Part shown: positions 1-9,193 of the stretch, piece by piece
Position numbering within the stretch: position 1 is the first letter of the stretch
How the letters are laid out: every line of letters starts with the position of its first letter
Assembly: GCF_023278185.1 (NCBI RefSeq)
Contig: NZ_CP066356.1
Coordinates: 7,122,001-7,186,000 of the forward strand
Origin: Bradyrhizobium elkanii USDA 76
Lineage (GTDB): Bacteria > Pseudomonadota > Alphaproteobacteria > Rhizobiales > Xanthobacteraceae
Direction of reading: 5' to 3'
Length of the DNA stretch: 64,000 bases
Notes under the pieces: model-generated
The model's input: the letters and a program-made list of their open reading frames with translations, nothing else
Told to the model about the DNA's origin: nothing
Databases searched by the model: none
Program-made: the position numbers and the translations under genes

Positions 1-89
1 GCGTAAAGCGCCTGCGCGCTCTTGTAGATGGTCGAGAGCAGCGCATAAGACGAAACGGCGACAGCGCTGGTTGTAGCGAGCAGATCCAT
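1..89 (-). CDS. nodC: NodC N-acetylglucosaminyltransferase, 5' end only
   Basis: NodC is the membrane chitin-oligosaccharide synthase that builds the Nod factor backbone. Only the first 29 or so codons are in the window; the gene runs off the left edge. The start is the ATG at 89-87, and the peptide begins MDLLATTSAVAVSSYALL, the typical NodC N-terminus with its first hydrophobic stretch. It follows nodB by 16 bp on the same strand, the usual nodABC order. Identification rests on this short peptide plus context. Confidence 0.9.
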   Translation of the reverse strand, partial: MDLLATTSAVAVSSYALLSTIYKSAQALY

Positions 90-105
90 GGGGTGCCAGT
101 TTTGT

Positions 106-765
106 TCAGTGAAGTTGAGGAAGCGGATGGATTTCGAACCCGCGCAGTTGCAGTGCCGGAATCAGATATGCCAGCGCCCTCACCGTCTGTTCACGCGAGG
201 TACTGTCGATGCACGACGCCTCCTCGCCGGGCGGATATCCGTCGTGCAGGAGCACAATTGCTCCCGGGCGAACAGCCGCCAGCACTGACTTCACGATGCT
301 ATCAACCCCAGGACGCGACCAATCTCTCGGATCGACCGACCAGTGCACAGCAGCGAGGCCAGCCTTGGCCGACGTAGCAAGCACGTCTTCGGTCCATATG
401 CCGTAGGGTGCCCGCATGTGCCGGGGCAACGCTTGTGGGCATGCCAATCGGATTGCCCTGCTCGCCGTTAGCACCTCATCATGTATCTCCGCTGCTTCGC
501 ATCTGGACAGATCGGGATGCGTCATCGTGTGGTTCGCAACCTCGTGCCCCTCGGCGATCATTCGTCGAATGAGTTCAGGTTGGTCGGCCGCGTACGTGCC
601 GATAACGAAGAAAGTCGCGGGGACCCGATGTTGCGTCAGGACATCGAGGACGAGCGGCGTGCAAAATGGATTGGGCCCATCATCGAAGGTCAAGTAGACC
701 GAACGACTTCCGCTAACGTCGCCGTAGTTGCACCGCACCGCAGATAGGGGGATGAGTTCATTCAC
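106..765 (-). CDS. nodB: NodB chitooligosaccharide deacetylase
   Basis: NodB removes the acetyl group from the non-reducing end of the chitin oligomer made by NodC, so that NodA can attach a fatty acid. It is a carbohydrate esterase family 4 (NodB homology) domain: the metal-site motif TFDDGPNP lies near the N-terminus, followed by the HTMTHPDL motif (H-x3-H), RAPYG, and LLHDG near the C-terminus. A longer frame opens at 807, but the GTG at 765-763 overlaps the nodA stop as GTGA and gives 219 residues, the usual length for this family, so I chose it. The overlap suggests translational coupling with nodA. All catalytic motifs look intact. Confidence 0.95.
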   Translation of the reverse strand: MNELIPLSAVRCNYGDVSGSRSVYLTFDDGPNPFCTPLVLDVLTQHRVPATFFVIGTYAADQPELIRRMIAEGHEVANHTMTHPDLSRCEAAEIHDEVLTASRAIRLACPQALPRHMRAPYGIWTEDVLATSAKAGLAAVHWSVDPRDWSRPGVDSIVKSVLAAVRPGAIVLLHDGYPPGEEASCIDSTSREQTVRALAYLIPALQLRGFEIHPLPQLH

Positions 766-1394
766 AGCTCGGGCCCGTTCCGATCGATAATTGTTCCCGC
801 CGGCCACTCGCCCATTGAGCGTCCAACTGGGAACACCACCACGAGCACGTCTTCGATGCGGATCGGCGACAAATTGGGGTAGACATCTGCCTGGGTGGAG
901 CGGACGCGAATGCCTGGCATGAGGGTTGCCAACCCTCGCCTTCCGACCAGTCTGGTCAGATGCTTCTCAAGTGCGGGCCGGACCGTACCAAAGCCGAACG
1001 GCACCCCAAGCTCCTGCAGCGCAGGATACATCACGCGCATTGAGTGGCTAATTCCAAGCCCCTCAAGATCTGGACGGACGGCATACAATCCCAGTTCGGC
1101 CACGAGAAGATCAACGCCGCCAATCTTGATGAAGCGGCGCAGTAAGCCAATATGAGCAGCGACGCCGTGCGCGTCGTAACCGATTACGCGCATTTCAGGT
1201 CTTGCGCCGGCCCAACTTCGAATACCCTCGAATGGCTGTGCATTGAATGCACCAGTCGGCCCATAGCTCTTACGAAAGAAATCGGCGAGCTCGGCATGAT
1301 CGGCGAGCTGCAGCTCGCTTTCCCAGCGAAGGCTCCACTGGACCTGAGTGCGCGCGGAAGGCTCTTCCGCAGACGGCGACACGGCAATATTCAT
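762..1394 (-). CDS. nodA: NodA N-acyltransferase
   Basis: NodA transfers a fatty acyl chain onto the free amino group of the deacetylated chitooligosaccharide in the cytoplasm. The 210-residue product starting [12 protein letters not shown] has the typical NodA blocks [32 protein letters not shown] and [14 protein letters not shown]. The frame is open upstream to 1448, but the ATG at 1394 gives the normal family length. It lies 41 bp downstream of nodK/nodY and its stop overlaps the nodB start by 4 bp. It is expected to be transcribed from the nod box at 2188-2234. Confidence 0.96.
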   Translation of the reverse strand: MNIAVSPSAEEPSARTQVQWSLRWESELQLADHAELADFFRKSYGPTGAFNAQPFEGIRSWAGARPEMRVIGYDAHGVAAHIGLLRRFIKIGGVDLLVAELGLYAVRPDLEGLGISHSMRVMYPALQELGVPFGFGTVRPALEKHLTRLVGRRGLATLMPGIRVRSTQADVYPNLSPIRIEDVLVVVFPVGRSMGEWPAGTIIDRNGPEL

Positions 1395-1435
1395 GGCGGA
1401 CTTCCCTGCGCCAGTAGGGATGAGAGCGGATATAG

Positions 1436-1798
1436 TCACGTAAGACACTCGCTATTCGCCGAACCGCTGATCAATCTGGAATGTGTTGGCATGCGGCATC
1501 CGCGCTCGACTATTCTCGCCAGGTCGCCCGAGAGTTGACTGAATCGGAGTGGCGCCATCGTTGGCGGCGAGACGATGGCGCAGCTCGCACGTGTCGTTCC
1601 AGCAATGCCATGGTCGACATATGCCCGGACATCCCAATGAGGCGATCGGGTTGTGCAGACTCCATCTGCATCCTGGGAGAGCTCCGTCGCGCCCAAGATC
1701 GCGATCGGCATTACCCTCTCTGAGGGCTGCCCATCGGTGTGTGAAAGCTCATCGAGGACACACGCGGCGGGCACTAGATCAACTTCGGTCTTATGCAT
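1436..1798 (-). CDS. nodY: NodK/NodY, first gene of the nod operon
   Basis: This is a 120-residue protein beginning [18 protein letters not shown]. Its position between the nod box and nodA matches nodY of B. japonicum and nodK of B. elkanii and Parasponia strains, small genes of unknown biochemical role. The frame is open to 1837, but MHKTE is the start I recall for the family. I see no signal peptide, membrane span or catalytic motif. About 390 bp separate it from the nod box. The nodK/nodY identity is inferred from position and the N-terminal sequence. Confidence 0.75.
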   Translation of the reverse strand: MHKTEVDLVPAACVLDELSHTDGQPSERVMPIAILGATELSQDADGVCTTRSPHWDVRAYVDHGIAGTTRASCAIVSPPTMAPLRFSQLSGDLARIVERGCRMPTHSRLISGSANSECLT

Positions 1799-2187
1799 CT
1801 TCGACTCGCCTTGTATTGCGATGGACAGGCGCGCCATTTGGCCAGTCGCCGGAAGTATTCGGCATCTGCGATCTGCGCACGCTGCTTGGTCGCGACACTA
1901 AGGTGAGGCTGAGCACGCCCTCAAGTGTACGCGGGTAAACCGCCGATATGGAAAGGGATGGAACGCGCATACGAAGGTTTATCGAGGCCTGCCTAGCGTC
2001 GCATCGCGTGAGAGTCGCACCTATAACAGGCGCAACGCGCGTGCGGCAGAGATAGCCACTTCGCACACGGATTCGGCAGATCCTCGCACGTCCAGGATTT
2101 CTTCTCGGAGCCCGCGTACGACCAATAGCCATCGTGGCATACCTAATTCATTTTCCAAACTGATGTTTGCTATCCAACAATCCGCAG

Positions 2188-2234
2188 TTTGGTAAAATCG
2201 ATTGTTTCGATAGAACACATCCACACGATGGATA
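2188..2234 (-). promoter_or_regulatory. nod box driving nodK/Y-nodABC
   Basis: On the minus strand the block reads ATCCATCGTGTGGAT, then ATCGAAACAATCGAT followed by TTTTACCAA. Both halves have the ATC-N9-GAT form that is the core NodD-binding unit of nod boxes, and the right part matches the consensus AAACAATCRATTTTACC closely. It points towards nodK/Y, leaving a leader of about 390 bp (1799-2187) in which I see no gene. Its other end is only 10 bp from the nodD1 start, so NodD bound here could also affect nodD1. Confidence 0.95.
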
Positions 2235-2244
2235 GACTCACGAC

Positions 2245-3189
2245 ATGCGGTTCAAGGGACTTGATCTAAACCTTCTCGTTGCGCTCGATGCTCTAATGAC
2301 GGAGCGCAACCTCACAGCGGCGGCGCGCCAAATTAACCTGAGCCAGCCCGCCATGAGCGCTGCGATCGCGCGGCTGCGCAGCTACTTTCGCGATGAATTG
2401 TTTACGATGAGAGGTCGCGAGCTCGTCCCGACACCCGGCGCGGAGGCGCTTGCGGGTCCGGTTCGCGAGGCCCTGCTGCACATCCAACTCTCGATCATTT
2501 CTCGGGATGCGTTCGACCCGACCCTGTCGAGCCGACGCTTCAGGGTCATTCTCTCCGATTTCATGACAATCGTGTTTTTTCGGAGAATTGTTGATCGTAT
2601 CGCACAGGAGGCGCCTGCGGTGCGCTTCGAATTGCTGCCATTTTCCGATGAACCCGGTGAGCTGCTTCGCCGCGGCGAAGTGGATTTTCTCATTTTGCCG
2701 GAATTGTTCATGTCGAGCGCGCATCCTAAGGCGACGCTATTCGATGAGACCCTCGTATGCGTGGGATGCCGCACGAACAAGCAGCTATTGCGACCACTTA
2801 CATTCGAGAAATACAATTCAATGGGGCACGTCACCGCCAAGTTCGGACGGGCGCTGAGGCCCAACCTCGAGGAGTGGTTCTTGCTCGAGCACGGCTTGAA
2901 AAGGCGCATCGAGGTCGTTGTGCAGGGCTTTAGCCTGATTCCGCCCATATTGTTCGACACGGGCCGCATAGGAACAATGCCCTTACGTCTAGCCAGACAC
3001 TTCGAAAAGTGGATGCCCCTGCGGATCGTCGAGCCACCACTCCCACTGCCCACTTTTACCGAGGCCGTGCAGTGGCCTGCGTTCCACAATACCGATCCGG
3101 CGAGCATTTGGATGCGGCGGATATTGTTGGAGGAGGCGTCCAACATGGGATCTGCAGATCGGAAACTACCAACGCGCAGGCGCTGCTAG
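2245..3189 (+). CDS. nodD1: NodD1 LysR-type activator of nod genes
   Basis: NodD1 is the flavonoid-responsive LysR-family regulator that binds nod boxes and activates nod genes. The 314-residue protein begins [18 protein letters not shown], the typical NodD start, with a winged helix at about residues 19-50 ([18 protein letters not shown]) and an inducer-binding domain after residue 90. It is read divergently from nodK-nodABC, with the nod box directly at its 5' end. A second copy, nodD2, lies 640 bp downstream. The tail after residue 295 differs from NodD2. Confidence 0.95.
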   Translation: MRFKGLDLNLLVALDALMTERNLTAAARQINLSQPAMSAAIARLRSYFRDELFTMRGRELVPTPGAEALAGPVREALLHIQLSIISRDAFDPTLSSRRFRVILSDFMTIVFFRRIVDRIAQEAPAVRFELLPFSDEPGELLRRGEVDFLILPELFMSSAHPKATLFDETLVCVGCRTNKQLLRPLTFEKYNSMGHVTAKFGRALRPNLEEWFLLEHGLKRRIEVVVQGFSLIPPILFDTGRIGTMPLRLARHFEKWMPLRIVEPPLPLPTFTEAVQWPAFHNTDPASIWMRRILLEEASNMGSADRKLPTRRRC

Positions 3190-3449
3190 GTCCACCACAA
3201 GCTGCTCCGGCAGATGCAAATATCCCACTCATCATTCGACGTGTCTGCCTTGTCATTTTAGCTTCCCGGACGGCCATGCTGCAAAACGCACGCGCGAGCC
3301 GGCCCGGGATTGTGAACGATTGCCGGCCCGTGCGCCTAACGATCCCGCAAACCGTGTAGTGCGCCTGTACTGCACGCGAGGTCCGACGCCATCGCGGAAG
3401 GACGCGAGCTTTCGAGTACGATGGTATTTGGCGAAGCGAATTAAATCGC

Positions 3450-3480
3450 TTGAACCTGACACTGCGTCAGGTTGTAATTT
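3450..3480 (+). promoter_or_regulatory. MerR-type promoter upstream of nodD2 (putative NolA site)
   Basis: A -35 box TTGAAC (3450-3455) and a -10 box TAATTT (3475-3480) are separated by 19 bp, longer than the usual 17 bp and typical of promoters activated by MerR-family proteins. The spacer holds the perfect dyad CCTGAC-ACTGC-GTCAGG and ends GTCAGGTTG, as in the nolA promoter. NolA is the only MerR-family gene in the window and is reported to be needed for nodD2 expression. The predicted transcript would have a leader of about 345 nt before nodD2. Confidence 0.75.
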
Positions 3481-3829
3481 GCCTCCTGACCAATGCTGCG
3501 CAGGCGGACGTCAACGGGTCACATCGCGTGAACTCCTGGCTATGGCAGGATAGGCACTAAGGCTGGTTTGCCAATGGCGGCTCGACTAAGTCGAGTTGCG
3601 AGAGTGCCGGGAATCGACGAGATCGATCAGGTTGGCGCTCCCGACGGCTCGAGCCGCAGGTCGTCGTCCCCGAGCGCACTGCGTGCCATTCTGCGATGCT
3701 CCGCGAGCTTCTTCGCAATCGCACGAGAGGAACTGAGTTGATTCGCGCGAGCCAATGACACCGCTTCAGATGCAGCCGTTGTCGCTCATGGTATGCACTG
3801 TAAAAGACGAGCGCGTCGGATAATGAGAT

Positions 3830-4825
3830 ATGCGTTTCAACGGCCTTGATCTGAATCTTCTCGTCGCCCTTGACGCCCTAATGACTGAGCGCAGCCTTAC
3901 CGCAGCTGCACGCAAGATTAACCTCAGTCAGCCGGCCATGAGCGCAGCCGTTGCCCGGCTGCGTTCCTATTTCCGTGATGAGCTGTTTGCGATGAGAGGC
4001 CGGAAACTTGTCCCGACGTCACGCGCGGAGGGGCTGGCGGCACCCGTTCGTGAGGCTCTGATGCACATCGAGCTCTCCATTATCGCGCGCGACGCATTCG
4101 ACCCGGCGCAATCGAATCGGCGGTTCAGGATCGGCCTTTGCGATTTTATAACGATCGTATTCTTCCGACATGTCGCCGAGCGTGTCGCGCGCGAAGCTCC
4201 TGCCGTCAGCTTCGAACTGGTAGCGCTCGCCGATGAGCACGATGAACTTCTCCGGCGCGGCGAGCTTGATTTCATTATCCTCCCGGAACCATTCATGTCC
4301 AGCGCGCACCCGCGGATAGCCCTGTTCGAGGAAAGGCTCGTGTGTGTAGGCTGCGGCACGAACGGCGAGCTACGGCGACGGCTTACATTTGATCGATACA
4401 TGACGATGGGCCATGTTGCGGTTAAGCTCGGAGTTGCGCGCATGCCTCCCATCGAGGAGTCGTTTCTACTTGATCGCGGCCTGAACCGACGCATCGACAT
4501 CCTCGTGCACAGCTACGGCATGATCCCGCCCATGCTGATGGGCACGAGCCGGATAGGAACCATGCCTTTAAGGCTCGTTAAGCATTTCGAAACAACGATG
4601 CCCCTTCGGATCGCCGAGCTTCCGCGGCCGTTCCCAACATTTACCGAAGCGGTCCAATGGCCTGTCCTTCAGAACAGCGATCCGGAAAGCATCTGGATGC
4701 GAGAGATATTGTTGCAGGAGGCGGCTCGCATGACCTCTACGAGTGATGATTGCTCCATGAGCTACGCTTCGGAGCAAGCGGACACTGAAGGACGCCTGAC
4801 GAGCGTTGCCTCGCGACTATCGTGA
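3830..4825 (+). CDS. nodD2: NodD2 LysR-type regulator
   Basis: This 331-residue NodD paralogue is clearly related to NodD1 along its length; the first 30 residues are almost identical ([18 protein letters not shown]). It has an N-terminal winged helix and a C-terminal sensor domain, with an extra C-terminal tail of about 20 residues relative to NodD1. In B. japonicum NodD2 lowers nod gene expression and is itself under NolA control, consistent with the MerR-type promoter at 3450-3480. It lies between nodD1 and nolA on the same strand, the known order. No nod box is visible upstream. Confidence 0.94.
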   Translation: MRFNGLDLNLLVALDALMTERSLTAAARKINLSQPAMSAAVARLRSYFRDELFAMRGRKLVPTSRAEGLAAPVREALMHIELSIIARDAFDPAQSNRRFRIGLCDFITIVFFRHVAERVAREAPAVSFELVALADEHDELLRRGELDFIILPEPFMSSAHPRIALFEERLVCVGCGTNGELRRRLTFDRYMTMGHVAVKLGVARMPPIEESFLLDRGLNRRIDILVHSYGMIPPMLMGTSRIGTMPLRLVKHFETTMPLRIAELPRPFPTFTEAVQWPVLQNSDPESIWMREILLQEAARMTSTSDDCSMSYASEQADTEGRLTSVASRLS

Positions 4826-5418
4826 CTCCTCTCAAGGACGTGCACGCCTCCTATATCCCGCTGCATGTCTCTACAGCCACACTTTAGACTTCTCCTGCTC
4901 TAACTCACGTCCAGCGTCTTCGCTGCCGACGGCTATCATGACGTTGCCGCGGGATTTGCAAATTGGCATGCCGCCCGACGTCAGGTGGCAGTTCAAGTCA
5001 CCTATTGAGTTGTTTCAGAGGGGCCACACGTCAGAAGCGCCGCACCAAGCGCTCGATACATCGCGCGGGCCAGGCCCCGCCCTTGAGCGCGGCCTCACGT
5101 AGCGGCATGAGCAAGATCAACTCGGGGCTCGCGCCATCCGCGCTCAGAACCAGTCGTGCTCCGAATGCGCGGAGTCGATTCCTCCGCCGAGCCGCACATG
5201 ACGCGCGGCCAGCCCGCCGAGCGATTGTACAGATGACGGGAATCGCTCGTGCTATTTTGCAAGACACCGCGCGCCTGTGTTGCCTTGTCGCATCACCTTA
5301 AGGCGCCATGCATCTTCCTCGCTCCGCGCCGCTGATCTGACTTCTTTTGGCCCTATCGCGGCCAAACGTCTTGACGACGTGCGCCGCCTTGGCGCAATGA
5401 CAAACAAGGAGCCGACCG
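4826..5418. other. Gene-poor interval between nodD2 and a small ORF
   Basis: No convincing gene. On the minus strand, 5031-5267 has a protein-like stretch ending in a conceptual LIERLVRRF-type tail, but it has no recognisable start, ribosome site or family motif and may be a relic. Confidence 0.4.
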
Positions 5419-5628
5419 TTGGAACAGTACAGCGGCGTATTCGATCCGGAAGAACTATCTGTCTTAGGAAGCCTGTTTGATGGCGCAATCAATGCGTTAC
5501 CGCCGTCGATGCGAACGCCTGAAAATCGGACCGCAGTCGCCAAACTCATCTTGGATAGTACAGAGAGCGGCGCGTCCAGGCTGGCATGCCTGATGAACTT
5601 GTTGATCATCATTTCACCTAAGGGTTGA
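5419..5628 (+). CDS. Small conserved protein, paralogue of 11165-11539
   Basis: The product is 69 residues of unknown function. The start is a TTG at 5419, supported by AAGGAG at 5408-5413 with normal spacing. Residues 5-49 match the C-terminal half of the protein at 11165-11539: both share the pattern DPEELxxLGxLFDxxxxALP, then RTPxNRxxxAKLIL. Two copies of one fold in the same island suggest a real, selected protein. The last 20 residues diverge and may reflect a changed 3' end. It lies upstream of nolA on the same strand. Confidence 0.6.
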   Translation: MEQYSGVFDPEELSVLGSLFDGAINALPPSMRTPENRTAVAKLILDSTESGASRLACLMNLLIIISPKG

Positions 5629-5704
5629 TCGCCAACCATTCTGAGGATAGTCACCATCTCTTACGCTGGAATGGAAGACGATCCAGCTAGAGCTTTGAAA
5701 TAGC

Positions 5705-5735
5705 TTGAATCATACGTGACGTCAGGTTGTAGGCT
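5705..5735 (+). promoter_or_regulatory. MerR-type promoter of nolA (autoregulatory NolA site)
   Basis: TTGAAT (5705-5710), a 19-bp spacer reading CATACGTGACGTCAGGTTG, then TAGGCT (5730-5735). The long spacer and internal ACGT-G-ACGT dyad are the MerR-family signature. The -10 box ends 15 bp before the nolA ATG, so the transcript would have a very short leader and a possible TTG start at 5736 can be ruled out. Confidence 0.8.
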
Positions 5736-5750
5736 TTGAAATTGAACAAC

Positions 5751-6464
5751 ATGAGCAAAGCTACACCACGAAGGCGTCGATGGCGCATTGGCGAACTTGC
5801 AGAGGCGACCGGAGTGACGGTACGCACGCTGCATCATTATGAACATACCGGGCTCTTGGCCGCATCGGAGCGCACAGACGGCGGTCACCGGATGTACGAT
5901 CGTGAAAGCGTCCAACGAGTTCATCAGATTCGCGCGTTACGTGAGCTTGGCTTCTCCCTTCACGAGATACGTAAGGCAATGGAGGGCACTACCTCACTCA
6001 TTGACCTGCTGCGCAAACATTTGGAGCGGATCGAACTTCAAGTCGCTCGAGCGACCCTGTTGCGAGATCGTTTACGCGACATGACGACAGGCAGTGAGAT
6101 CCAGGTAAGTGTAGATGAGCTGCCTGCAACCTTGGACGCGATGTCTAAGGTCCAGACGCGTAGTCAGACGTCCCGATGTACGTGCAAATTGGCTATAGAG
6201 CGCGAGGAGCGGTGGAGGCGAATCCGCGACGAACTGCGTGATTGCATGGATCGGGGCGAACACCCTTGCGGTGAGCGAGCGAAAGCTGTGGCGGTTGCAG
6301 CGCGGCTGCTGATCAGCGAAATCGCCGGAGCCGATTCGCGCGTTTCAACGATCCTGAAGGTCCTTGCGCGGTTGAGTGCCCCTCGCAGTCTGGCCGGTTG
6401 GGATCCTACTCTTATGCAGTATCTCGACCTCGCCCTTGCGGGGCTGGAGGATCAGCCGTACTGA
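5751..6464 (+). CDS. nolA: NolA MerR-family nodulation regulator
   Basis: NolA is a MerR-family regulator that restricts nodulation on certain soybean genotypes and acts through NodD2. The 237-residue protein beginning MSKATPRRRRWRIGELAE has the winged helix (residues 14-40, IGELAEATGVTVRTLHHYEHTGLL), then a coiled-coil linker. I start at the ATG at 5751, because the upstream in-frame TTG lies against the promoter -10; this gives the known NolA length. In B. japonicum three proteins are made from internal starts; candidate internal Met codons are present here too. The C-terminal effector domain (GWDPTLMQYLDLALAGLEDQPY end) looks intact. Confidence 0.95.
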   Translation: MSKATPRRRRWRIGELAEATGVTVRTLHHYEHTGLLAASERTDGGHRMYDRESVQRVHQIRALRELGFSLHEIRKAMEGTTSLIDLLRKHLERIELQVARATLLRDRLRDMTTGSEIQVSVDELPATLDAMSKVQTRSQTSRCTCKLAIEREERWRRIRDELRDCMDRGEHPCGERAKAVAVAARLLISEIAGADSRVSTILKVLARLSAPRSLAGWDPTLMQYLDLALAGLEDQPY

Positions 6465-6543
6465 CGGCCTGGGCGCAGGGATGCGCAGGATCTCGCTGAT
6501 CATTCCGCCGAGACCACGGTTTATTAGTTTCTCACAAAGGGAC

Positions 6544-6574
6544 TTGAACCGCACGTAACGTCAAATTGTAGGCT
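6544..6574 (+). promoter_or_regulatory. MerR-type promoter upstream of a binding-protein gene
   Basis: TTGAAC (6544-6549), 19-bp spacer CGCACGTAACGTCAAATTG, then TAGGCT (6569-6574). The spacer matches the nolA promoter spacer at most positions and keeps the ACGT-A-ACGT dyad. It lies 80 bp after nolA and 130 bp before the binding-protein gene at 6705. Confidence 0.7.
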
Positions 6575-6704
6575 CTATCATGGTCGCGGCGTAGCCAAGC
6601 TGACGCGCACGACTTCGCTTGGCAGAAGCGACCACATCAGGCTTGGAAGCAAATCGAGCCGCCGGCGCTGGCGGTTCACTTCAGGTGAGCATTGGAGCCC
6701 TACA

Positions 6705-7817
6705 ATGTTGGGTCGGCGTTACGTTTTAGCTGCCAGTGCAGCACTGCTCTTCTGCGCCGTCGGCTCGACTACGCGCGCCTCCGACGTCAATATTGCCGTA
6801 GCTGGTCCTATGAGCGGAAGCAGCGCGGCGTTTGGCGCACAAATGCGCAATGGAGCGGCGGCCGCCGTCGAGGCTTTGAACGCGTCGGGCATACTTCCCG
6901 ATACCAAGCTGATATTGACCGTCGTCGATGACGCTTGCGACCCCAAGCAAGCCGTCGCAGTTGCGAATAAACTCACAACCGAGCGCGTCCGGCTAGTCGT
7001 TGGTCACTTTTGTTCTTCTTCGTCGATTCCGGCCTCTGACGTCTACGATGAAGCAGGCATCATTCAAATGTCACCTGGCTCGACAAGTCCTCAACTGACA
7101 GAACGTGGCCTTAAGACGGTGTTTCGGATTTGCGGCCGTGACGACCAACAGGGTCTCGTTGCAGCTGAGTACATTCACGCAAATCACCATAACGAGACGA
7201 TCGCAGTGCTCGACGACAAGAGCACGGCGGGTAAGGGCATTGCCGACGTGGTTGCGGCACAGCTGCAGAAATCCGGCGAGCACGTCATTCGAAAAAGCTA
7301 CATAGCCGGTGAAAAGGATTACGCAGCACTGGTCTCAAGAATGAAGAAGGACGGCGTGCGGGTCGCCTATATCGGCGGCTATCATACCGAAATTGGACTG
7401 ATCGTACGCCAGGCGTCAGAAGCAGGTGCCGGCCTCATCGTCATGGCAAACGATCCACTGATGACCTCTGAATTCTGGGCCATTACCAGCAGTGCAGGAA
7501 ATGGCACATTGTTCACCTTCATGGCCGACCCCGTCAAGAATGCCAAAGCGGCCGGCATCGTGGCCAGACTCAGCGCTGCCAATCTGTCTGCCGAAGGATA
7601 CACGCTTTACGCCTATGCAGCAGTCCAAGCATGGGCAGAGGCGGTAAAGCGGGCCAGCTCTTTCGATGCTCGACGAGTGGCCAGCGCACTTCGTTCGTGG
7701 CCGATCGATACCGTGATAGGCCCAATACTGTTTGATTTTAAAGGAGACAACGCGGCTCCTGGATTTCTCGTTTACCGCTGGCGTGACGGGCATGTTGAAG
7801 CCGTCAAGCAGAACTGA
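6705..7817 (+). CDS. Periplasmic branched-chain amino acid-type binding protein
   Basis: This is a 370-residue periplasmic binding protein of the LivK/HAAT ABC-transporter family. It has a Sec signal peptide (residues 1-25, ending in TTRA), then the family opening VNIAVAGPMSGSSAAFGAQM and later the GHFCSSSSIPASDVY and SPGSTSPQLTERG blocks that line the ligand site. The natural ligand cannot be read from sequence. No permease or ATPase gene follows, so it is an orphan and may act with transporters elsewhere or as a sensor. It lies behind a NolA-type promoter, which links it to the nodulation control circuit. Confidence 0.88.
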   Translation: MLGRRYVLAASAALLFCAVGSTTRASDVNIAVAGPMSGSSAAFGAQMRNGAAAAVEALNASGILPDTKLILTVVDDACDPKQAVAVANKLTTERVRLVVGHFCSSSSIPASDVYDEAGIIQMSPGSTSPQLTERGLKTVFRICGRDDQQGLVAAEYIHANHHNETIAVLDDKSTAGKGIADVVAAQLQKSGEHVIRKSYIAGEKDYAALVSRMKKDGVRVAYIGGYHTEIGLIVRQASEAGAGLIVMANDPLMTSEFWAITSSAGNGTLFTFMADPVKNAKAAGIVARLSAANLSAEGYTLYAYAAVQAWAEAVKRASSFDARRVASALRSWPIDTVIGPILFDFKGDNAAPGFLVYRWRDGHVEAVKQN

Positions 7818-7864
7818 TCGGGGACGACGAGCAACCTCCCACAATTCAGCCAGTGATACAGAGA

Positions 7865-8017
7865 ATGAAACGCCCTCACGACCTTGGTGCGGCCCTACTG
7901 GCGTGCACTCTTATACTCGCGGTTTTCGGAGCATTTTTGGCGTTCGCTGCAGCGCTGGCAGAGCTGCCTGACGTCGATCCACTGGGGGATGAGTTGCGTC
8001 CGATGATAAACAAGTAG
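7865..8017 (+). CDS. Small single-span membrane protein
   Basis: This 50-residue protein begins MKRPHDLGAALLACTLILAV and has one strong hydrophobic segment (about residues 8-33), then a short acidic tail ending in ELRPMINK. It starts 48 bp after the binding-protein stop on the same strand, with GAGA just before the ATG, so it may be co-transcribed. It resembles no family I know. The clean hydrophobic segment and charged ends argue that it is coding, but its size makes this uncertain. Confidence 0.45.
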   Translation: MKRPHDLGAALLACTLILAVFGAFLAFAAALAELPDVDPLGDELRPMINK

Positions 8018-8766
8018 TGCTTGTGCAAACCCTCAGTATCGCACGACCACCTTGGCAGGCATGTCTTGATCAGACCGATGGTCGCTCTTTTTGGTTCACC
8101 GGCTCCTCCTCAAGTAGGCCTCTATGCCGTCTGCAACGGCTCGGCGACATCACGAAGTGCCGGTGGTTTCTTCCCACAACGTAGCCATGGAACTCAATTT
8201 GCATCAGCAATTTGCGTCATCGAGCCGGCATACCGACAGATGCACATGCGCGCTGCACTCTATGAGCAGGCGCGCCCCGTGCGAGGTCCTGCGAACAGCA
8301 CACGGCAAGACGGCCAATTGGCGTTCCGACCGAACAGCTCTCCTCGTGACTTGCGTTGCCATCAATGGGCCCCCATTCCCGCTGTCCGCCGCCTTACTGG
8401 AAGGCTCGTTACCGTCCTGGCACGGCAATGCCGACATGCGAGGAAAAGCTCCACCTTGGAGCGAACCGCCGTCAGGCCGGCCGCCGCGACATGCCAATGG
8501 GCTGGCTACACACGAGCCAGAACATTCTCGACATCAATGTGATCGGCCATGCCATCGGCGTGCGCATCTTTGGGCGCCGTTATGCCTTCGCGAACAACCT
8601 TCGGCCTGTCGGGCCTGAAAGGCAGGAAGTTGCAGCCGACTTCGCTGAACTTGACCCTTCTGGAGTACCCTCCGACCCAAGCGTCGTGCTGGCGCGCGGC
8701 AGCTGACCTCCTATTGGCAATTTGCTCTGGCCGGAGTGCAAGTCCTCCCCCAAGAAGGGCGGACAG
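8018..8766. other. Gene-poor interval
   Basis: Short frames on both strands with no recognisable family, ribosome site or motif. The last part, about 8700-8766, is probably the left end of the IS3-type fragment that follows. Confidence 0.5.
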
Positions 8767-9027
8767 ATGAAGCGACCGAGATTCACGGAAGAGCACATTA
8801 TCGCGATATTGAGGGAGCATGAGGCCGGCGCGAAAGCGGCCGATCTAGCTCGTAGGCACAGGATCTCTGAGGCGGCAATCTACAATTGGAAAGCCAAGTT
8901 TGGCGGCATGGACGTTCCTGCGGCCAAGCGATTGAGGGCCCTGGAAGAGGAGAACGTGAAGCTAAAGATGCTTCTGGTGGAGCACATGCTCGGTGTGACG
9001 GCCCTTCGCGAGCTCCTGTCAAAGTAG
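8767..9027 (+). mobile_element. IS3-family transposase OrfA, orphaned
   Basis: This 86-residue protein beginning MKRPRFTEEHIIAILREHEAG is the OrfA of an IS3-family element: a helix-turn-helix (ADLARRHRISEAAIYNWKAKFGG) followed by a leucine zipper (ALEEENVKLKMLLVEHML). In intact elements OrfB with the DDE catalytic domain follows by frameshift. Here no OrfB is recognisable after 9027, so the element is truncated and cannot move by itself. The frame is open upstream to 8722, but MKRPRF is the family start. Confidence 0.85.
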
Positions 9028-9193
9028 TGATCAGACCGCCATTTGCAGATTCTCATGACCCAATCGCATCGTGCAAGCTCGGTGCCTGCACCCAACGAGA
9101 GAAGTCAAAAGCGGTCAAATAGCGAACGAGCCGTCTTTGAGACAGACGACATCAGGCAACCGGGACTTCTGTTCCACAAACGGAGATGATCAA

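Noticed and set aside
2021..2224. Minus-strand frame beginning inside the nod box
   Set aside because: Its start codon lies within the NodD-binding site and it has no ribosome site or family motif; it is the nod operon leader.
8415..8430. TGGCACGGCAATGCC as a NifA/sigma-54 promoter
   Set aside because: The spacing and the TTGC element do not fit, and no gene starts downstream at a suitable distance.
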